64,000 nucleotides of DNA from an uncultured Clostridia bacterium (GTDB lineage: Bacteria; Bacillota; Clostridia; Oscillospirales; Acutalibacteraceae): NCBI GenBank assembly GCA_945876745.1, contig CAMCPL010000004.1, positions 62,001 through 126,000 on the forward strand, read 5' to 3'. This document shows, piece by piece, positions 1 to 9,183 of the stretch. Position numbers and translations under genes: made by a program. The notes beneath the pieces are model-generated. The model did no database searches, was not told the origin of the DNA, and saw only the letters and a list, made by a program, of their open reading frames with translations. Every line of letters starts with the position of its first letter. Positions within the stretch are counted from its first letter, which is position 1.

Positions 1-1
1 A

Positions 2-139
2 AGGCTTATTCAGCAGGGCGGTATAAGTGTTAATGATACAAAAATTACCGACGTTTTCACTACCGTTACTTCGGATGAGCTTTTACAGTCGGTTATCATT
101 AAAAAAGGTAAAAAGGTATTCCACAAATTTTATATGTAA
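2..139 (+). CDS. tyrS: Tyrosyl-tRNA synthetase, C-terminal fragment (5' end outside window)
   Basis: The first 46 codons, read in frame 2, end at a TAA stop and give the tail of an S4-type RNA-binding domain (begins RLIQQGGISVND, ends KKGKKVFHKFYM). The pattern 'arginine, hydrophobic pair, QQGG, V/I-S-V-N' followed by a lysine-rich 'KKGKK-F' end is typical of bacterial tyrosyl-tRNA synthetase, where this C-terminal domain binds the long variable arm of tRNA-Tyr. The catalytic Rossmann domain is upstream of the window. Another S4-domain protein cannot be excluded from 46 residues, but the ending fits TyrRS best. A terminator follows directly. Confidence 0.8.
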   Translation, partial: RLIQQGGISVNDTKITDVFTTVTSDELLQSVIIKKGKKVFHKFYM

Positions 140-145
140 TTTTAT

Positions 146-176
146 AAAGGCAGGTGCAAATTCCTGCCTTTTTTTG
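146..176 (+). terminator. Intrinsic terminator after tyrS
   Basis: A perfect 9-bp stem, AAAGGCAGG (146-154) with CCTGCCTTT (163-171), has an 8-nt loop and runs into seven T's. It begins seven bases after the tyrS stop and separates tyrS from ligA. Confidence 0.9.
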
Positions 177-234
177 TTGATAAAATTCCTTTATAATGTT
201 ATAATAATTATAATTATGATTTTTTGGTGATAAT

Positions 235-2205
235 ATGAAAAATATCGAGAAAGAAATTAATGACCTTCGTACAACGCTTCGCTATCATTCCGATAGATAT
301 TATAACGATGACGCACCTGAAATTGAGGATTACGAATATGATATGATGATGCGCCGCTTAAAGGAGCTTGAGGAAAAATATCCCGAATTTGATACTCCCG
401 ATTCTCCTACGAAGAGAGTCGGCGGCAAGGCAGATAATACCTTTGAAAGCGTTACTCATACTGTTCGTATGGAGAGCTTGCAGGACGCATTTTCCAAAGA
501 AGAAATTTTTGACTTTGCACGCCGTGTAAACGACTCTGTATCCGACGTTCATTATGTTGTCGAGCCGAAAATTGACGGACTTTCAGTAAGTCTTGAATAC
601 GTTGACGGCGTTTTCTACCGTGGCTCAACGAGAGGAGACGGAGATGTCGGAGAGGATGTATCTGGCAATTTGCGTGTTATTCGCAACGTTCCATTAAAGC
701 TCAAAAAAAGCCTGCCCTATATCGAGGTCAGAGGCGAGGTTTATATGCCGAAAAAGAGCTTTGACAAAGTTGTTGACCGTCAGCTTATCAACGGCGAAAA
801 GCCGTTCAAAAACCCACGAAATGCCGCCGCAGGCTCGCTTCGTCAAAAGGACAGCGAGGTGACAGCCGGCAGAGGACTTGACATTTTTATTTTTAATATT
901 CAGCAGATAGAGGGCGAAGCACTTACTTCTCACAAGCAAAGCCTTGATTACCTAAAGGAGCTCGGCTTCAACACCGTGCCTTATTATGAAAGAGTTGATA
1001 CAATCGAGCAGGCTTTTTCAAAGGTTGAGCAAATCGGCGAAATGCGAGGCGAACTTGAATTTGATATTGACGGTGCGGTAATAAAGGTTGACGATTTTTC
1101 CGACAGAGAGCTTTTGGGCTCAACCGCAAAATATCCGAAATGGGCAGTTGCATTTAAGTATCCGCCCGAAGAAAAGCAAACAAGAATTGTCGATATTGAA
1201 ATTACTGTCGGCAGAACAGGAAAATTAACTCCTACCGCAGTTTTGGAGCCTGTTCATTTGGCAGGTACTACTGTATCGAGAGCAACGCTTCATAATCAGG
1301 ATTTTATTGTACAAAAGGGTGTTAATATCGGCGATATTATTACAGTCAGAAAAGCAGGAGATATTATTCCCGAGGTTCTTTGTGTAAACGAAAAGCATAG
1401 TGAGGGCTGTTTTGTTTACCCAACTCATTGTCCGTCCTGCAACCAAACGCTTGTCAGCGAGGAGGGCGAGGTTGATATCAGGTGTATCAATCCCGAATGT
1501 CCGGCACAGCTTTTGCGTAATCTCATTCATTTTTGCTCAAGAGATGCAATGGACATTGAGGGTCTCGGTCCGAGTATTATCGAAACCTTTGTTGAAAACG
1601 GTATGATTAAGGATATATCCGATATTTACCATCTTAATGCACAGGATATTTCGTCATTAGACGGATTTCAAACAACAAGTGCAAACAATATCATATCGTC
1701 TGTCGAAAAAAGCAAGAACAATGATTTGGGCAAGCTGATTTTTGCGTTCGGTATTCGCCATATCGGTGCAAAGGCTGCGAAGCTTTTGTCCGATTATTTC
1801 AAAAATATTGACGCAGTAATGAACGCCGAGGTTGATGATATTTTGAAAATTGACGGCTTCGGTGATGTTATGGCAAAGGCTGTGTATGATTATTTTCATT
1901 CGCAGGGCGCAGTTGAGCTTGTTTCCGAGCTGAAAACAATCGGCGTAAATACGCAAAGCAAAACCGTTATTAAGGACAATCGCTTTGAGGGCAAAACCTT
2001 TGTTTTAACAGGCACTCTGCCGACTCTCAAGCGAAGCGAGGCTTCAAAAATTATTGAGAGCTTCGGGGGTAAAACCTCGTCGTCCGTCAGCAAAAAGACC
2101 GATTTTGTTTTGTCGGGCGAGGCAAGCGGCTCAAAGCTTGATAAAGCCAACGCGCTTGGAATAACGGTTATTGACGAAAATGAATTTTTGGAAATGATAA
2201 AGTAA
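235..2205 (+). CDS. ligA: NAD-dependent DNA ligase LigA
   Basis: This enzyme seals nicks in replication and repair using NAD+ as adenylate donor. At 656 residues it has the usual LigA length and domain order. The N-terminal Ia domain carries the Y-HSDRYY/D-APEI signature. The adenylation domain has the active-site lysine K112 in KIDG. An OB fold follows, then a four-cysteine zinc finger at about residues 399-423 (CPSC ... CINPEC), helix-hairpin-helix repeats, and a C-terminal BRCT domain from about residue 582. The start has GGTGA upstream. It is the first gene of a long + strand run, and the next gene begins three bases after its stop. Confidence 0.98.
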   Translation: MKNIEKEINDLRTTLRYHSDRYYNDDAPEIEDYEYDMMMRRLKELEEKYPEFDTPDSPTKRVGGKADNTFESVTHTVRMESLQDAFSKEEIFDFARRVNDSVSDVHYVVEPKIDGLSVSLEYVDGVFYRGSTRGDGDVGEDVSGNLRVIRNVPLKLKKSLPYIEVRGEVYMPKKSFDKVVDRQLINGEKPFKNPRNAAAGSLRQKDSEVTAGRGLDIFIFNIQQIEGEALTSHKQSLDYLKELGFNTVPYYERVDTIEQAFSKVEQIGEMRGELEFDIDGAVIKVDDFSDRELLGSTAKYPKWAVAFKYPPEEKQTRIVDIEITVGRTGKLTPTAVLEPVHLAGTTVSRATLHNQDFIVQKGVNIGDIITVRKAGDIIPEVLCVNEKHSEGCFVYPTHCPSCNQTLVSEEGEVDIRCINPECPAQLLRNLIHFCSRDAMDIEGLGPSIIETFVENGMIKDISDIYHLNAQDISSLDGFQTTSANNIISSVEKSKNNDLGKLIFAFGIRHIGAKAAKLLSDYFKNIDAVMNAEVDDILKIDGFGDVMAKAVYDYFHSQGAVELVSELKTIGVNTQSKTVIKDNRFEGKTFVLTGTLPTLKRSEASKIIESFGGKTSSSVSKKTDFVLSGEASGSKLDKANALGITVIDENEFLEMIK

Positions 2206-2208
2206 GTT

Positions 2209-3045
2209 ATGAAGGAATTTAGATTAAAGCAAAAAAAATTAAAGAAAATAATGAACATATTTTGCATAATAACTGCTGTGTTTATGTTTGTTTATATCGG
2301 AGTTGAACCGTTTTTGCCGGATATTATCGGCTCTGTGGGAACGCTTTGCGTTGGCTATGCGGCTGATGTTTTGGTTGTTGTGAGCGTAGCTTTGCTTTTT
2401 GTGTATTTTTCAAAGTATTCAAAAAGCGATTCGTTTCTTGAAAATATAGAATACGAGCTGTCCGACTGCGGCTGTTACTTTACCTCAAGACAGGAAACGT
2501 CTCAAAAGGATTATTTGGTAGCCGTGTTAGACGACCTGAAAAGTAACGGCTTCAATATCGAGACAAATGTCGAAATAGACGGCTTTACCTTTGACGTAAG
2601 GGCGATAAAAGGTAAAGAGATTTTCTATATCGTTTGCGACGATGAAATTGACAAAAATGACGTTATTGCCTATCAACAGTCGGCTATATACGATATTACT
2701 GCCGTTAATGTTAAACGAAGGGCAAATGCCGTTATGCTTTATATTTGCGATAACGCAGACGACGGAGCCGTTTCTTTATCGAAAGCTATTACGCCGCTCG
2801 GCAAAAAGCAACAGATAAAAATTGCAAATTCAATTGTTGAGCTTTCGAGCAAAAGGTGTTATTTCCTGGGAAATAAGCCTACAAAATGTCAGCAGATGAT
2901 TGCAAATTACGTTATGAACTGCGCTCTACCCATTAAGGATAAGTTCAAGCTAAACGAAAAATTACAGTTTCAGTATGAGCTTGAAGAGCATATGAAAGAT
3001 TTTAACATAAAGGATTTTAACAACGGTACATTTTTTGCACATTAA
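2209..3045 (+). CDS. Membrane-anchored protein of unknown function
   Basis: I do not recognise this 278-residue protein. It has a basic N-terminus (KEFRLKQKKLKK), two hydrophobic segments (about residues 16-33 and 46-65) and then a soluble domain of about 210 residues with alternating strands and helices. A GFTFDVRAIKGKEIFYIVC stretch looks like a beta-hairpin core. The C-terminus is charged. It is wedged between ligA (3-bp gap) and murD (16-bp gap), so it is almost certainly co-transcribed. I looked for PD-(D/E)XK nuclease or kinase motifs and found none that convinced me. A later ATG at 2251 would remove only part of the basic lead. Confidence 0.7.
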   Translation: MKEFRLKQKKLKKIMNIFCIITAVFMFVYIGVEPFLPDIIGSVGTLCVGYAADVLVVVSVALLFVYFSKYSKSDSFLENIEYELSDCGCYFTSRQETSQKDYLVAVLDDLKSNGFNIETNVEIDGFTFDVRAIKGKEIFYIVCDDEIDKNDVIAYQQSAIYDITAVNVKRRANAVMLYICDNADDGAVSLSKAITPLGKKQQIKIANSIVELSSKRCYFLGNKPTKCQQMIANYVMNCALPIKDKFKLNEKLQFQYELEEHMKDFNIKDFNNGTFFAH

Positions 3046-3061
3046 TAAGGAGATGAAATAT

Positions 3062-4489
3062 ATGACGCCGGCTGAAAAATATATTGAAAGTATAAAAGGA
3101 AAAAAGGTAGCACTTGTCGGTATGGGTGTTGCTAACCTGCCGTGTGCAAAGTTTTTGGCAAGCCACGGAATTGAAACCTACGCCTGTGACAGAAGAGATA
3201 AGGAGTATATCGGAAAAGAAAAATGCAAGGAGCTTGAGCAACTCGGCGTGCATTTTTCACTCGGTGAGAATTATCTTGATATACTACCCGAAATGGATAT
3301 TGTTTTTCGTTCTCACGGTATACTGCCGTTTCAAAATAAGTGGATAGGCGAGTGTATAAAAAGAGGACAAACCGTCACTACCGAAATGGAGGTATTCTTT
3401 GAATACTGCCCGTCAAAAATCATTGCCGTTACAGGCTCTAACGGAAAAACAACAACGACAACCCTTATTTCGAAAATGCTTGAATTACAGGGCTATAATG
3501 TATTCTTGGGCGGTAATATCGGAAAAGCGCTTATGCCCGAGCTTGATAATATAACAAAAAACGATATTGCCGTTGTTGAGCTTTCTTCGTTCCAGCTTCT
3601 CACTATGGGCAATATGAAAAATAAGCCCGATGTTGCGGTTGTTACAAATATCGAATGTACCCATCAAGACCACCATATCAGTCTTGATGAATACGTTGAC
3701 GCGAAGCGAAATTTACTTATTTATCAGTCGTCTTCACAAAGAACGGTGCTTAATGCCGACTGTGATTATTCAATCGGCAACAGCGTATATCATGATATGA
3801 GATATGACGTAAGAGGCAGGCTTTATCAGTTTTCAATAAAGCACCCTGTTGAAAACGGCGCATTTATGGACGAAAAAACCGGTGATATTTTCTATTGCGA
3901 AAACGGCGAAAGAACGCTTGTTATGAATAAGAATGATATTATTATCCCCGGCACTCATAATATCGAAAATTACTGTACCGCTATTTCAGCCGTATGGGGA
4001 ATGGTCGACGCTTCAAATATGAAAACCGTTGCACAGACCTTCGGAGGAGTTGAACATAGAATAGAATTTGTCCGTGAGTTCGGTGGAGTAAAATATTATA
4101 ACGACAGTATTGCAACCTCGCCGAGCCGTGTTATCAGCGGACTTAAAGCGTTTGGCGAAAAAATTGTTGTTATTATGGGCGGAAGCGATAAAGGCAACGA
4201 TATGACCGAAATGGTACCGTATATTCTAAAATACGTAAAGCTCCTCGTGCTTAACGGTGCAACCGCCGATAAGATTTACGACTGTATAGTAAATTTCCCC
4301 GATTACAAAAACAGCGATATAAAAATTGAAAAGAAAAAGACCTTGCAGGAAGCTGTTGAATATGTAAAGGAAAATGCACAAAACGGCGACATAGTATCTC
4401 TTTGCCCTGCATGTCCCGCTTTTGACCAATTTAAGACCTTTGAATACAGAGGCAGAGAATATAAAAGACTGGTGAACGAATTTGAATAA
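3062..4489 (+). CDS. murD: UDP-N-acetylmuramoyl-L-alanine:D-glutamate ligase MurD
   Basis: This cytoplasmic Mur ligase adds D-glutamate to UDP-MurNAc-L-Ala in peptidoglycan synthesis. It shows a Rossmann-like N-domain (VALVGMGVANL), the ATP-binding loop GSNGKTTTT (about residues 125-133), a 'THQDHH' stretch in place of the usual H-LD-H, and the C-terminal domain motifs YNDSIATSP and GGSDKGND. I chose the ATG at 3062 because AAGGAG (3047-3052) sits nine bases upstream. An in-frame ATG 27 bases earlier would overlap the previous gene and has no such site. Length is 475 residues, slightly above the typical ~450. The last bases overlap the next gene. Confidence 0.93.
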   Translation: MTPAEKYIESIKGKKVALVGMGVANLPCAKFLASHGIETYACDRRDKEYIGKEKCKELEQLGVHFSLGENYLDILPEMDIVFRSHGILPFQNKWIGECIKRGQTVTTEMEVFFEYCPSKIIAVTGSNGKTTTTTLISKMLELQGYNVFLGGNIGKALMPELDNITKNDIAVVELSSFQLLTMGNMKNKPDVAVVTNIECTHQDHHISLDEYVDAKRNLLIYQSSSQRTVLNADCDYSIGNSVYHDMRYDVRGRLYQFSIKHPVENGAFMDEKTGDIFYCENGERTLVMNKNDIIIPGTHNIENYCTAISAVWGMVDASNMKTVAQTFGGVEHRIEFVREFGGVKYYNDSIATSPSRVISGLKAFGEKIVVIMGGSDKGNDMTEMVPYILKYVKLLVLNGATADKIYDCIVNFPDYKNSDIKIEKKKTLQEAVEYVKENAQNGDIVSLCPACPAFDQFKTFEYRGREYKRLVNEFE

Positions 4490-5501
4490 TACACTTGAAA
4501 GATTAAAAAAACTTACCTCGCTTTATGCCGTAAGCGGTTGTGAAAATGAAATTACAAGCTATTTAACCGATGTACTCGCAGATTACGGCGAGGTAAGCGT
4601 CGACGATATGCAAAATGTTAAATGCACCTTCGGCAGAGGAAAGCATTTTCTGCTTGACGCTCATTGCGACGAAATCGGCTTTATAGTTAAGAAAATAACG
4701 TCGGACGGCTTTTTGAGGATCGAAAAATGCGGCGGAATTGATAACCGTATGCTTTTAGGCTCTGAAATTATCGTACTCGGCAAAGAAAAAATTACAGGCA
4801 TAATTTCAACCCTGCCGCCCCATCTTCAAAAAAATGACGACAAAAAAGCTCCCGAGCTTGATGAAATTGCAGTTGATTTAGGTATGAGCACTCAGCAGGC
4901 AAGTGAAATTGTTTCCTTGGGCGATAGAGCAGTTTTTAAGAGAAGCTTTGTTTCGCTTTTGGGCACTCAGGTGTCCTCAGGATGTCTTGATAACCGAGCT
5001 GGAGTTTGTGCGATTTTGAATACTCTTGACAGGCTTAAGAAGGTTGATGCAAAAATAACCGTTATGTTCTCCTCGCAGGAGGAGGTTGGAACAAGGGGTG
5101 CAAAAACTGGCGCTTTTGGTGATATTTACGACGAAGCAATTGTTGTTGACGTCTCTTTTGGTTATTCTCCGCTTTGCAAAAAATCAGATTGCGGTGAAAT
5201 GGGCAATGGCGCAATGATAGGCATATCTCCGATTTTGGATAAAAAAGCCGGTGACAAAATGAAAAGCGTTGCTCAAAAGAGCAATATTGCATATCAGCCG
5301 GAGGTTATGGGCGGCGGTCACACAGGAACAAACGCCGATGTTATTTCTATCAGTCAAACAGGAGTAAGAACCTCCTTGCTTTCTGTTCCGCTGAAATATA
5401 TGCACTCTCCCGTTGAGGTTGTTGATATAAATGATGTAGATGCAGTCAGCGACCTCATTGTCGGCTATATCAAGGAAAGCGTAGGTGATTGCAATGCTTA
5501 A
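4482..5501 (+). CDS. M42 family metallopeptidase (glutamyl aminopeptidase / FrvX-like), copy 1
   Basis: The family forms large tetrahedral aminopeptidase complexes that trim peptides in the cytosol, using two metal ions. Visible ligand motifs are AHCDEIGF (H61, D63), CLDNRAG (D170), QEEVGTRG (catalytic and metal glutamates at about 200-201), VDVSF and a late H in YMHSPVE. Translation starts at TTG (4482), which overlaps the murD stop by 8 bp. 339 residues is a normal family length. The next gene is a paralogue, so the two may form a hetero-complex or differ in specificity. Exact substrate cannot be read from sequence. Confidence 0.88.
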   Translation: MNNTLERLKKLTSLYAVSGCENEITSYLTDVLADYGEVSVDDMQNVKCTFGRGKHFLLDAHCDEIGFIVKKITSDGFLRIEKCGGIDNRMLLGSEIIVLGKEKITGIISTLPPHLQKNDDKKAPELDEIAVDLGMSTQQASEIVSLGDRAVFKRSFVSLLGTQVSSGCLDNRAGVCAILNTLDRLKKVDAKITVMFSSQEEVGTRGAKTGAFGDIYDEAIVVDVSFGYSPLCKKSDCGEMGNGAMIGISPILDKKAGDKMKSVAQKSNIAYQPEVMGGGHTGTNADVISISQTGVRTSLLSVPLKYMHSPVEVVDINDVDAVSDLIVGYIKESVGDCNA

Positions 5502-6501
5502 ATCTCTTTGCTGTCTTAATTCAACATCGGGTGACGAAGCCGCTGTACGAGACTTTATTATAAACGAAATAAAGGATTACTGCGAATATGAAATTGACAA
5601 TTTAGGCTCTGTAATTGCTCATAAAAAGGGTAGAAAATTGCCTAAAAAAACCGTCAGCATAAACGCTCATATGGACGAGGTCGGCTTTATTGTTACAGGC
5701 ATTACAGAGGACGGATATTTGCGATTTACGTCCGTCGGCGGTATTGACAGCCGTGTTTGTCTTGACAGGCTTGTAACGGTCGGAAAAAATAGTATAAAGG
5801 GCGTTATTGCAGATAAGGCGTTTCATCTTTTGAACGCAGACGAAAAAAGTAAGTGCCCCGATTTTGACAATCTTTTGATTGATATCGGAGCAAGCACGAA
5901 GGAAGAAGCCGAACGGTCGGTGAGTGTCGGCGATTTTGCATATTTCATTAGTGATTATGTTGAGCTCGGTGACGGCTATATTAAGGCGAAGGCGCTTGAC
6001 GACCGTATCGGTTGTATGCTGATGCTTGAGCTTATTAAATCCGATTTGGAATATGATACCATATTTTGCTTTAATGTTCAGGAAGAAGTAGGACTTCGAG
6101 GCTCAAGATGCACTGCACACAGAGTTAATGCCGATATTGCCGTTGTATTGGAAGCGACTACTGCCGCCGATTTGTGCGGAGTTTCAGGCTGTGACAGAGT
6201 GTGCGTTTTGGGAGACGGTCCCGTTGTATCATTTATGGATAGGTCAACGATTTATGACAGAGGTCTTTTTGATTTGGCTTTCAGCGTTGCAAACGATAAC
6301 GGCATACCTATTCAAACAAAAACCGCCGTTGCAGGCGGAAACGATGCAGGTGCTATTCAAACCGCAGGAAACGGCGCAAGGGTAATTGCGATTTCTCTGC
6401 CTTGCCGCTATATCCATAGCGCAAACAGTGTTGTAAAAAAATCTGATATTGAAAATACAAGAAAACTGATAAAGGAATTATTACCGAAATTATATGATTG
6501 A
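5494..6501 (+). CDS. M42 family metallopeptidase, copy 2
   Basis: This is a second M42 aminopeptidase, 335 residues, overlapping the first by 8 bp. It keeps AHMDEVGF (H59, D61), ALDDRIG, QEEVGLRGS, AGGNDAG and YIHSANSV. I prefer the ATG at 5494 over an in-frame GTG nine bases upstream because AGGTG lies just ahead of it. The two copies are clearly diverged and share mainly the metal and catalytic motifs, so this is an old duplication. The gene overlaps the next one by 8 bp. Confidence 0.88.
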   Translation: MLKSLCCLNSTSGDEAAVRDFIINEIKDYCEYEIDNLGSVIAHKKGRKLPKKTVSINAHMDEVGFIVTGITEDGYLRFTSVGGIDSRVCLDRLVTVGKNSIKGVIADKAFHLLNADEKSKCPDFDNLLIDIGASTKEEAERSVSVGDFAYFISDYVELGDGYIKAKALDDRIGCMLMLELIKSDLEYDTIFCFNVQEEVGLRGSRCTAHRVNADIAVVLEATTAADLCGVSGCDRVCVLGDGPVVSFMDRSTIYDRGLFDLAFSVANDNGIPIQTKTAVAGGNDAGAIQTAGNGARVIAISLPCRYIHSANSVVKKSDIENTRKLIKELLPKLYD

Positions 6502-7213
6502 AATTATTGAAGATTTTGACGGGTTAAAGGAATGGAAAAAGAGAGATTTGTTTTCGATTAGGATTCTTGCACTTTTGAAATCCTACGGCACTTCCTATAA
6601 TTTTGCCACCTTTTATCGTCAAATTATTGACGGCAAAATTACCGCAGTCATTTCAAAGCTCGATAACGATATAACATTAGCGCTTGACTGTGATTTTGAT
6701 AATGCCGAGCTTGTAAGATTTTTTTGCATAACCGGTCACTCTTCTATTTTGTGCCCGAATGAATTTCAGTTCGGTGCAAAATATGACGAGGGCGCAATTA
6801 TGCAAACGAATAAAAAAATGAATTTACCGACTGTCGAGGCGACTGTTGACGAATATCCCAAACTTATGGATTTGTACAATTTTATAGATTATGAAAATCA
6901 GGATTTTAAGTCGTGGTATGTTGATATCAGCCATAGAGTAAGGCATAATACCGCAAAGGCGTATACGCTCAATGTCGACGGTTTTATTGTCTCAAGCTCA
7001 ATACTGTCCTCTATTTATGACAATACAGCCGTTTTGTCAGCAGTTCGCACACAGGAGGAATTTCGCAATATGGGTTATGCAAGCTTCCTTGTGTCATATA
7101 TCTGTAATGATGTTAAGGGCAGCGTTTTTCTTATGAGAGAGGCGAATATAAACGAGAGCTTTTACAGCAGACTCGGCTTTGAAAATACAGGAATTTGGAG
7201 AATGTACAGATGA
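6494..7213 (+). CDS. GNAT-family N-acetyltransferase-like protein
   Basis: The last ~110 residues look like a GNAT acyl-CoA fold. An AVLSAVRTQEEF strand precedes R-N-M-G-Y-A-S, which matches the acetyl-CoA pyrophosphate loop (R/Q-x-x-G-x-A/G), and SFYSRLGFENTGIW is the usual C-terminal 'FY-x-x-GF' strand. The N-terminal half is less typical and may be a degenerate or substrate-binding domain. The substrate is unknown. The gene is translationally coupled on both sides, by 8 bp upstream and an ATGA overlap downstream. Confidence 0.75.
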   Translation: MIEIIEDFDGLKEWKKRDLFSIRILALLKSYGTSYNFATFYRQIIDGKITAVISKLDNDITLALDCDFDNAELVRFFCITGHSSILCPNEFQFGAKYDEGAIMQTNKKMNLPTVEATVDEYPKLMDLYNFIDYENQDFKSWYVDISHRVRHNTAKAYTLNVDGFIVSSSILSSIYDNTAVLSAVRTQEEFRNMGYASFLVSYICNDVKGSVFLMREANINESFYSRLGFENTGIWRMYR

Positions 7214-8481
7214 ATCCGTTTTTTGAAATAGATGAAAAAATTGAAGAATATTCAAAAAATGCTATGCAAAAAATCAAGGGCGTTTTTGAGGATATTGACG
7301 ATATAACGCAGTATAATCAGCTAAAGGTGCAAAAGGCGTTTATTGATAATTCTATAAGCGAAAGCCATTTTGTACCCTCTACGGGCTACGGCTACGGCGA
7401 CAGAGGACGTGAAACTCTCGATAAGGTGTGGGCGCAGGTTTTCGGTGCCGAGGACGCACTCGTTCGACATAACTTCACCTGCGGTACTCATACGCTTGCT
7501 ACTGCGCTTTTCGGCGTTCTTCGTCCGAATGATAAAATGCTCTGCGTAACAGGAACTCCCTATGATACGATCCACAATGTAATAGGTATTTCGGGCGAGG
7601 GTATGGGCTCGCTTAAGGATTTCGGCGTTTCATATGATGAAATACCGCTAAAGGACGGCAAGCCCGATTTACAGGCAATTACCGACGCCGTTGACGAGAG
7701 TATTACTATGGTTTATATTCAGCGAAGCAGAGGCTACGAGCTTCGTGCGTCTCTTACCGTTGAAGAAATCGGCGAAATAGTTAATGCCGTAAAACAAAAG
7801 AATGATAAAACAATAGTTATGGTTGATAACTGCTACGGTGAATTTACTCAAAAAATCGAGCCTACACAGGTGGGAGCCGATTTAATTGCCGGCTCGCTTA
7901 TCAAAAATGCAGGTGGCGGTATCGCAAGAACAGGAGGCTATATTGCCGGAAGAAGTGATTTGGTTGAAAAATGTGCCTATCGTCTTACTACTCCCGGTCT
8001 CGGCAAGGAGGTCGGCTGTACTCTCGATATGAACAGAGAGCTGTTTATGGGTCTTTTCTTTGCTCCCCATATTGTCGGAGAAGCACTTAAAAGCGCAGTT
8101 TATATTTCGGCTCTGTTTTCCGATTTAGGCTATGATGTAACTCCGAAGTATGACGAAAAGAGAGGGGATATTGTTCAGTGTTTGGGACTTGAAAACGAAG
8201 AAAGCCTCGTTGCTTTTTGTCAGGGTATTCAAAGCGGAAGTCCTATTGACTCCTTTGTTTTGCCTGAGCCGTGGGATATGCCGGGTTATGACAGCAAGGT
8301 CGTTATGGCGGCAGGAGCTTTCACGCTCGGCTCATCTATTGAGCTTTCTGCCGACGCTCCGATTAGGGAGCCGTTTTATGCCTGGATTCAGGGCGGGCTT
8401 AATTTTCATTCTGCAAAGATTTGTGCAATGCTTGCCGCACAGTCAATGCTCAAAAAAGGATTGTTGAAAAATGGAAAATAA
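7210..8481 (+). CDS. PLP-dependent methionine gamma-lyase family protein ('aluminum resistance' COG4100 type)
   Basis: This 423-residue protein has the fold-type I PLP enzyme layout. Substrate- and cofactor-binding glycines lie near FVPSTGYGYGDRGR, MVDNCYGEF holds the PLP-pairing aspartate, and SLIKNAGGGIARTGGY contains the presumed Schiff-base lysine. The match is to the family annotated as methionine gamma-lyase-like or aluminum-resistance proteins, whose physiological reaction is poorly established. I chose the ATG at 7210 because GGAG lies nine bases upstream and it forms an ATGA overlap with the preceding stop. A TTG at 7195 is the alternative. Confidence 0.85.
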   Translation: MNPFFEIDEKIEEYSKNAMQKIKGVFEDIDDITQYNQLKVQKAFIDNSISESHFVPSTGYGYGDRGRETLDKVWAQVFGAEDALVRHNFTCGTHTLATALFGVLRPNDKMLCVTGTPYDTIHNVIGISGEGMGSLKDFGVSYDEIPLKDGKPDLQAITDAVDESITMVYIQRSRGYELRASLTVEEIGEIVNAVKQKNDKTIVMVDNCYGEFTQKIEPTQVGADLIAGSLIKNAGGGIARTGGYIAGRSDLVEKCAYRLTTPGLGKEVGCTLDMNRELFMGLFFAPHIVGEALKSAVYISALFSDLGYDVTPKYDEKRGDIVQCLGLENEESLVAFCQGIQSGSPIDSFVLPEPWDMPGYDSKVVMAAGAFTLGSSIELSADAPIREPFYAWIQGGLNFHSAKICAMLAAQSMLKKGLLKNGK

Positions 8482-9181
8482 TTTTAAGGGCATATCGCCC
8501 GAAAGCGTTGAGCTTTTGTGCATTAACCGTTTTAATGACTCAAAGACGTTTTACGAGGAGCATAAGGAAGAGCTAAAGCAGAAAATTACCGTGCCACTTC
8601 GTCAAATGGTGCTTGATATGTCGGGTATTTTGCTTGATATTGACGAGGAAATGTATCTTGACCCTGTTCGTGTTGTCTCCCGTATTCACCGTGATACAAG
8701 GGGAAACCGTTCAAAGATTAAGTATAGGGAAAATATGTGGGTGTTTTTCAGGAGATACAAAAAGAAGTATCCGAGTGCACCGTTTTATTACTTTCAGTTT
8801 TTCCCAAACAGCTTTGATTACGGGCTTGTTTTCTGGACTTGGAAGGCTTCCGATTTTCGAGTTGTTCATAAGCTCATTATGGAAAATCAAAATGAGTTTA
8901 GGAATGCGCTTAAAGCCTGTGAGCAAGCAGGTCTTGTGTTTGAGTGTCGTGATTATTATAAAAAAGAACTTTATCCAAACGCTCCAGAGGATTTGAAGCC
9001 CTATCTTTTGGCAAAGAATTTCAGCTTTACTTACAGGGATTTCAATATTCTCAATATGAACACTCCCTTACTTATAGACGAAATGCGTCTTTGCTTTGAT
9101 ATTGCACGACCTATGTACGATTTTATGCTCAAGGCATATTGTATAATGCTTGACGAAGGATTGATAAAGCCGGAGGAATAA
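8471..9181 (+). CDS. DUF2461 family protein
   Basis: This 236-residue soluble protein shows the DUF2461 (TIGR02453) pattern. The start is LL-INRFNDSKTFYEEHKEEL. The middle is 'VVSRIHRDTRGNRSKIKYRENMWVFFRR', then a YYFQFFPN strand, with SFTYRDFNILNMNTPLL late. The family has no established biochemical role, and I assign none. It overlaps the preceding gene by 11 bp and ends two bases before addB, so it is expressed in the same transcript. Confidence 0.8.
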   Translation: MENNFKGISPESVELLCINRFNDSKTFYEEHKEELKQKITVPLRQMVLDMSGILLDIDEEMYLDPVRVVSRIHRDTRGNRSKIKYRENMWVFFRRYKKKYPSAPFYYFQFFPNSFDYGLVFWTWKASDFRVVHKLIMENQNEFRNALKACEQAGLVFECRDYYKKELYPNAPEDLKPYLLAKNFSFTYRDFNILNMNTPLLIDEMRLCFDIARPMYDFMLKAYCIMLDEGLIKPEE

Positions 9182-9183
9182 TT

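Noticed and set aside
27-230. A 67-codon + strand frame starting at 27
   Set aside because: It overlaps the clear tyrS tail in another frame, runs through the terminator at 146-176 and encodes a low-complexity hydrophobic end. It is a shadow frame.
3035-3061. An earlier murD start adding nine residues
   Set aside because: It overlaps the upstream gene and lies before the AAGGAG site that is well placed for the ATG at 3062.
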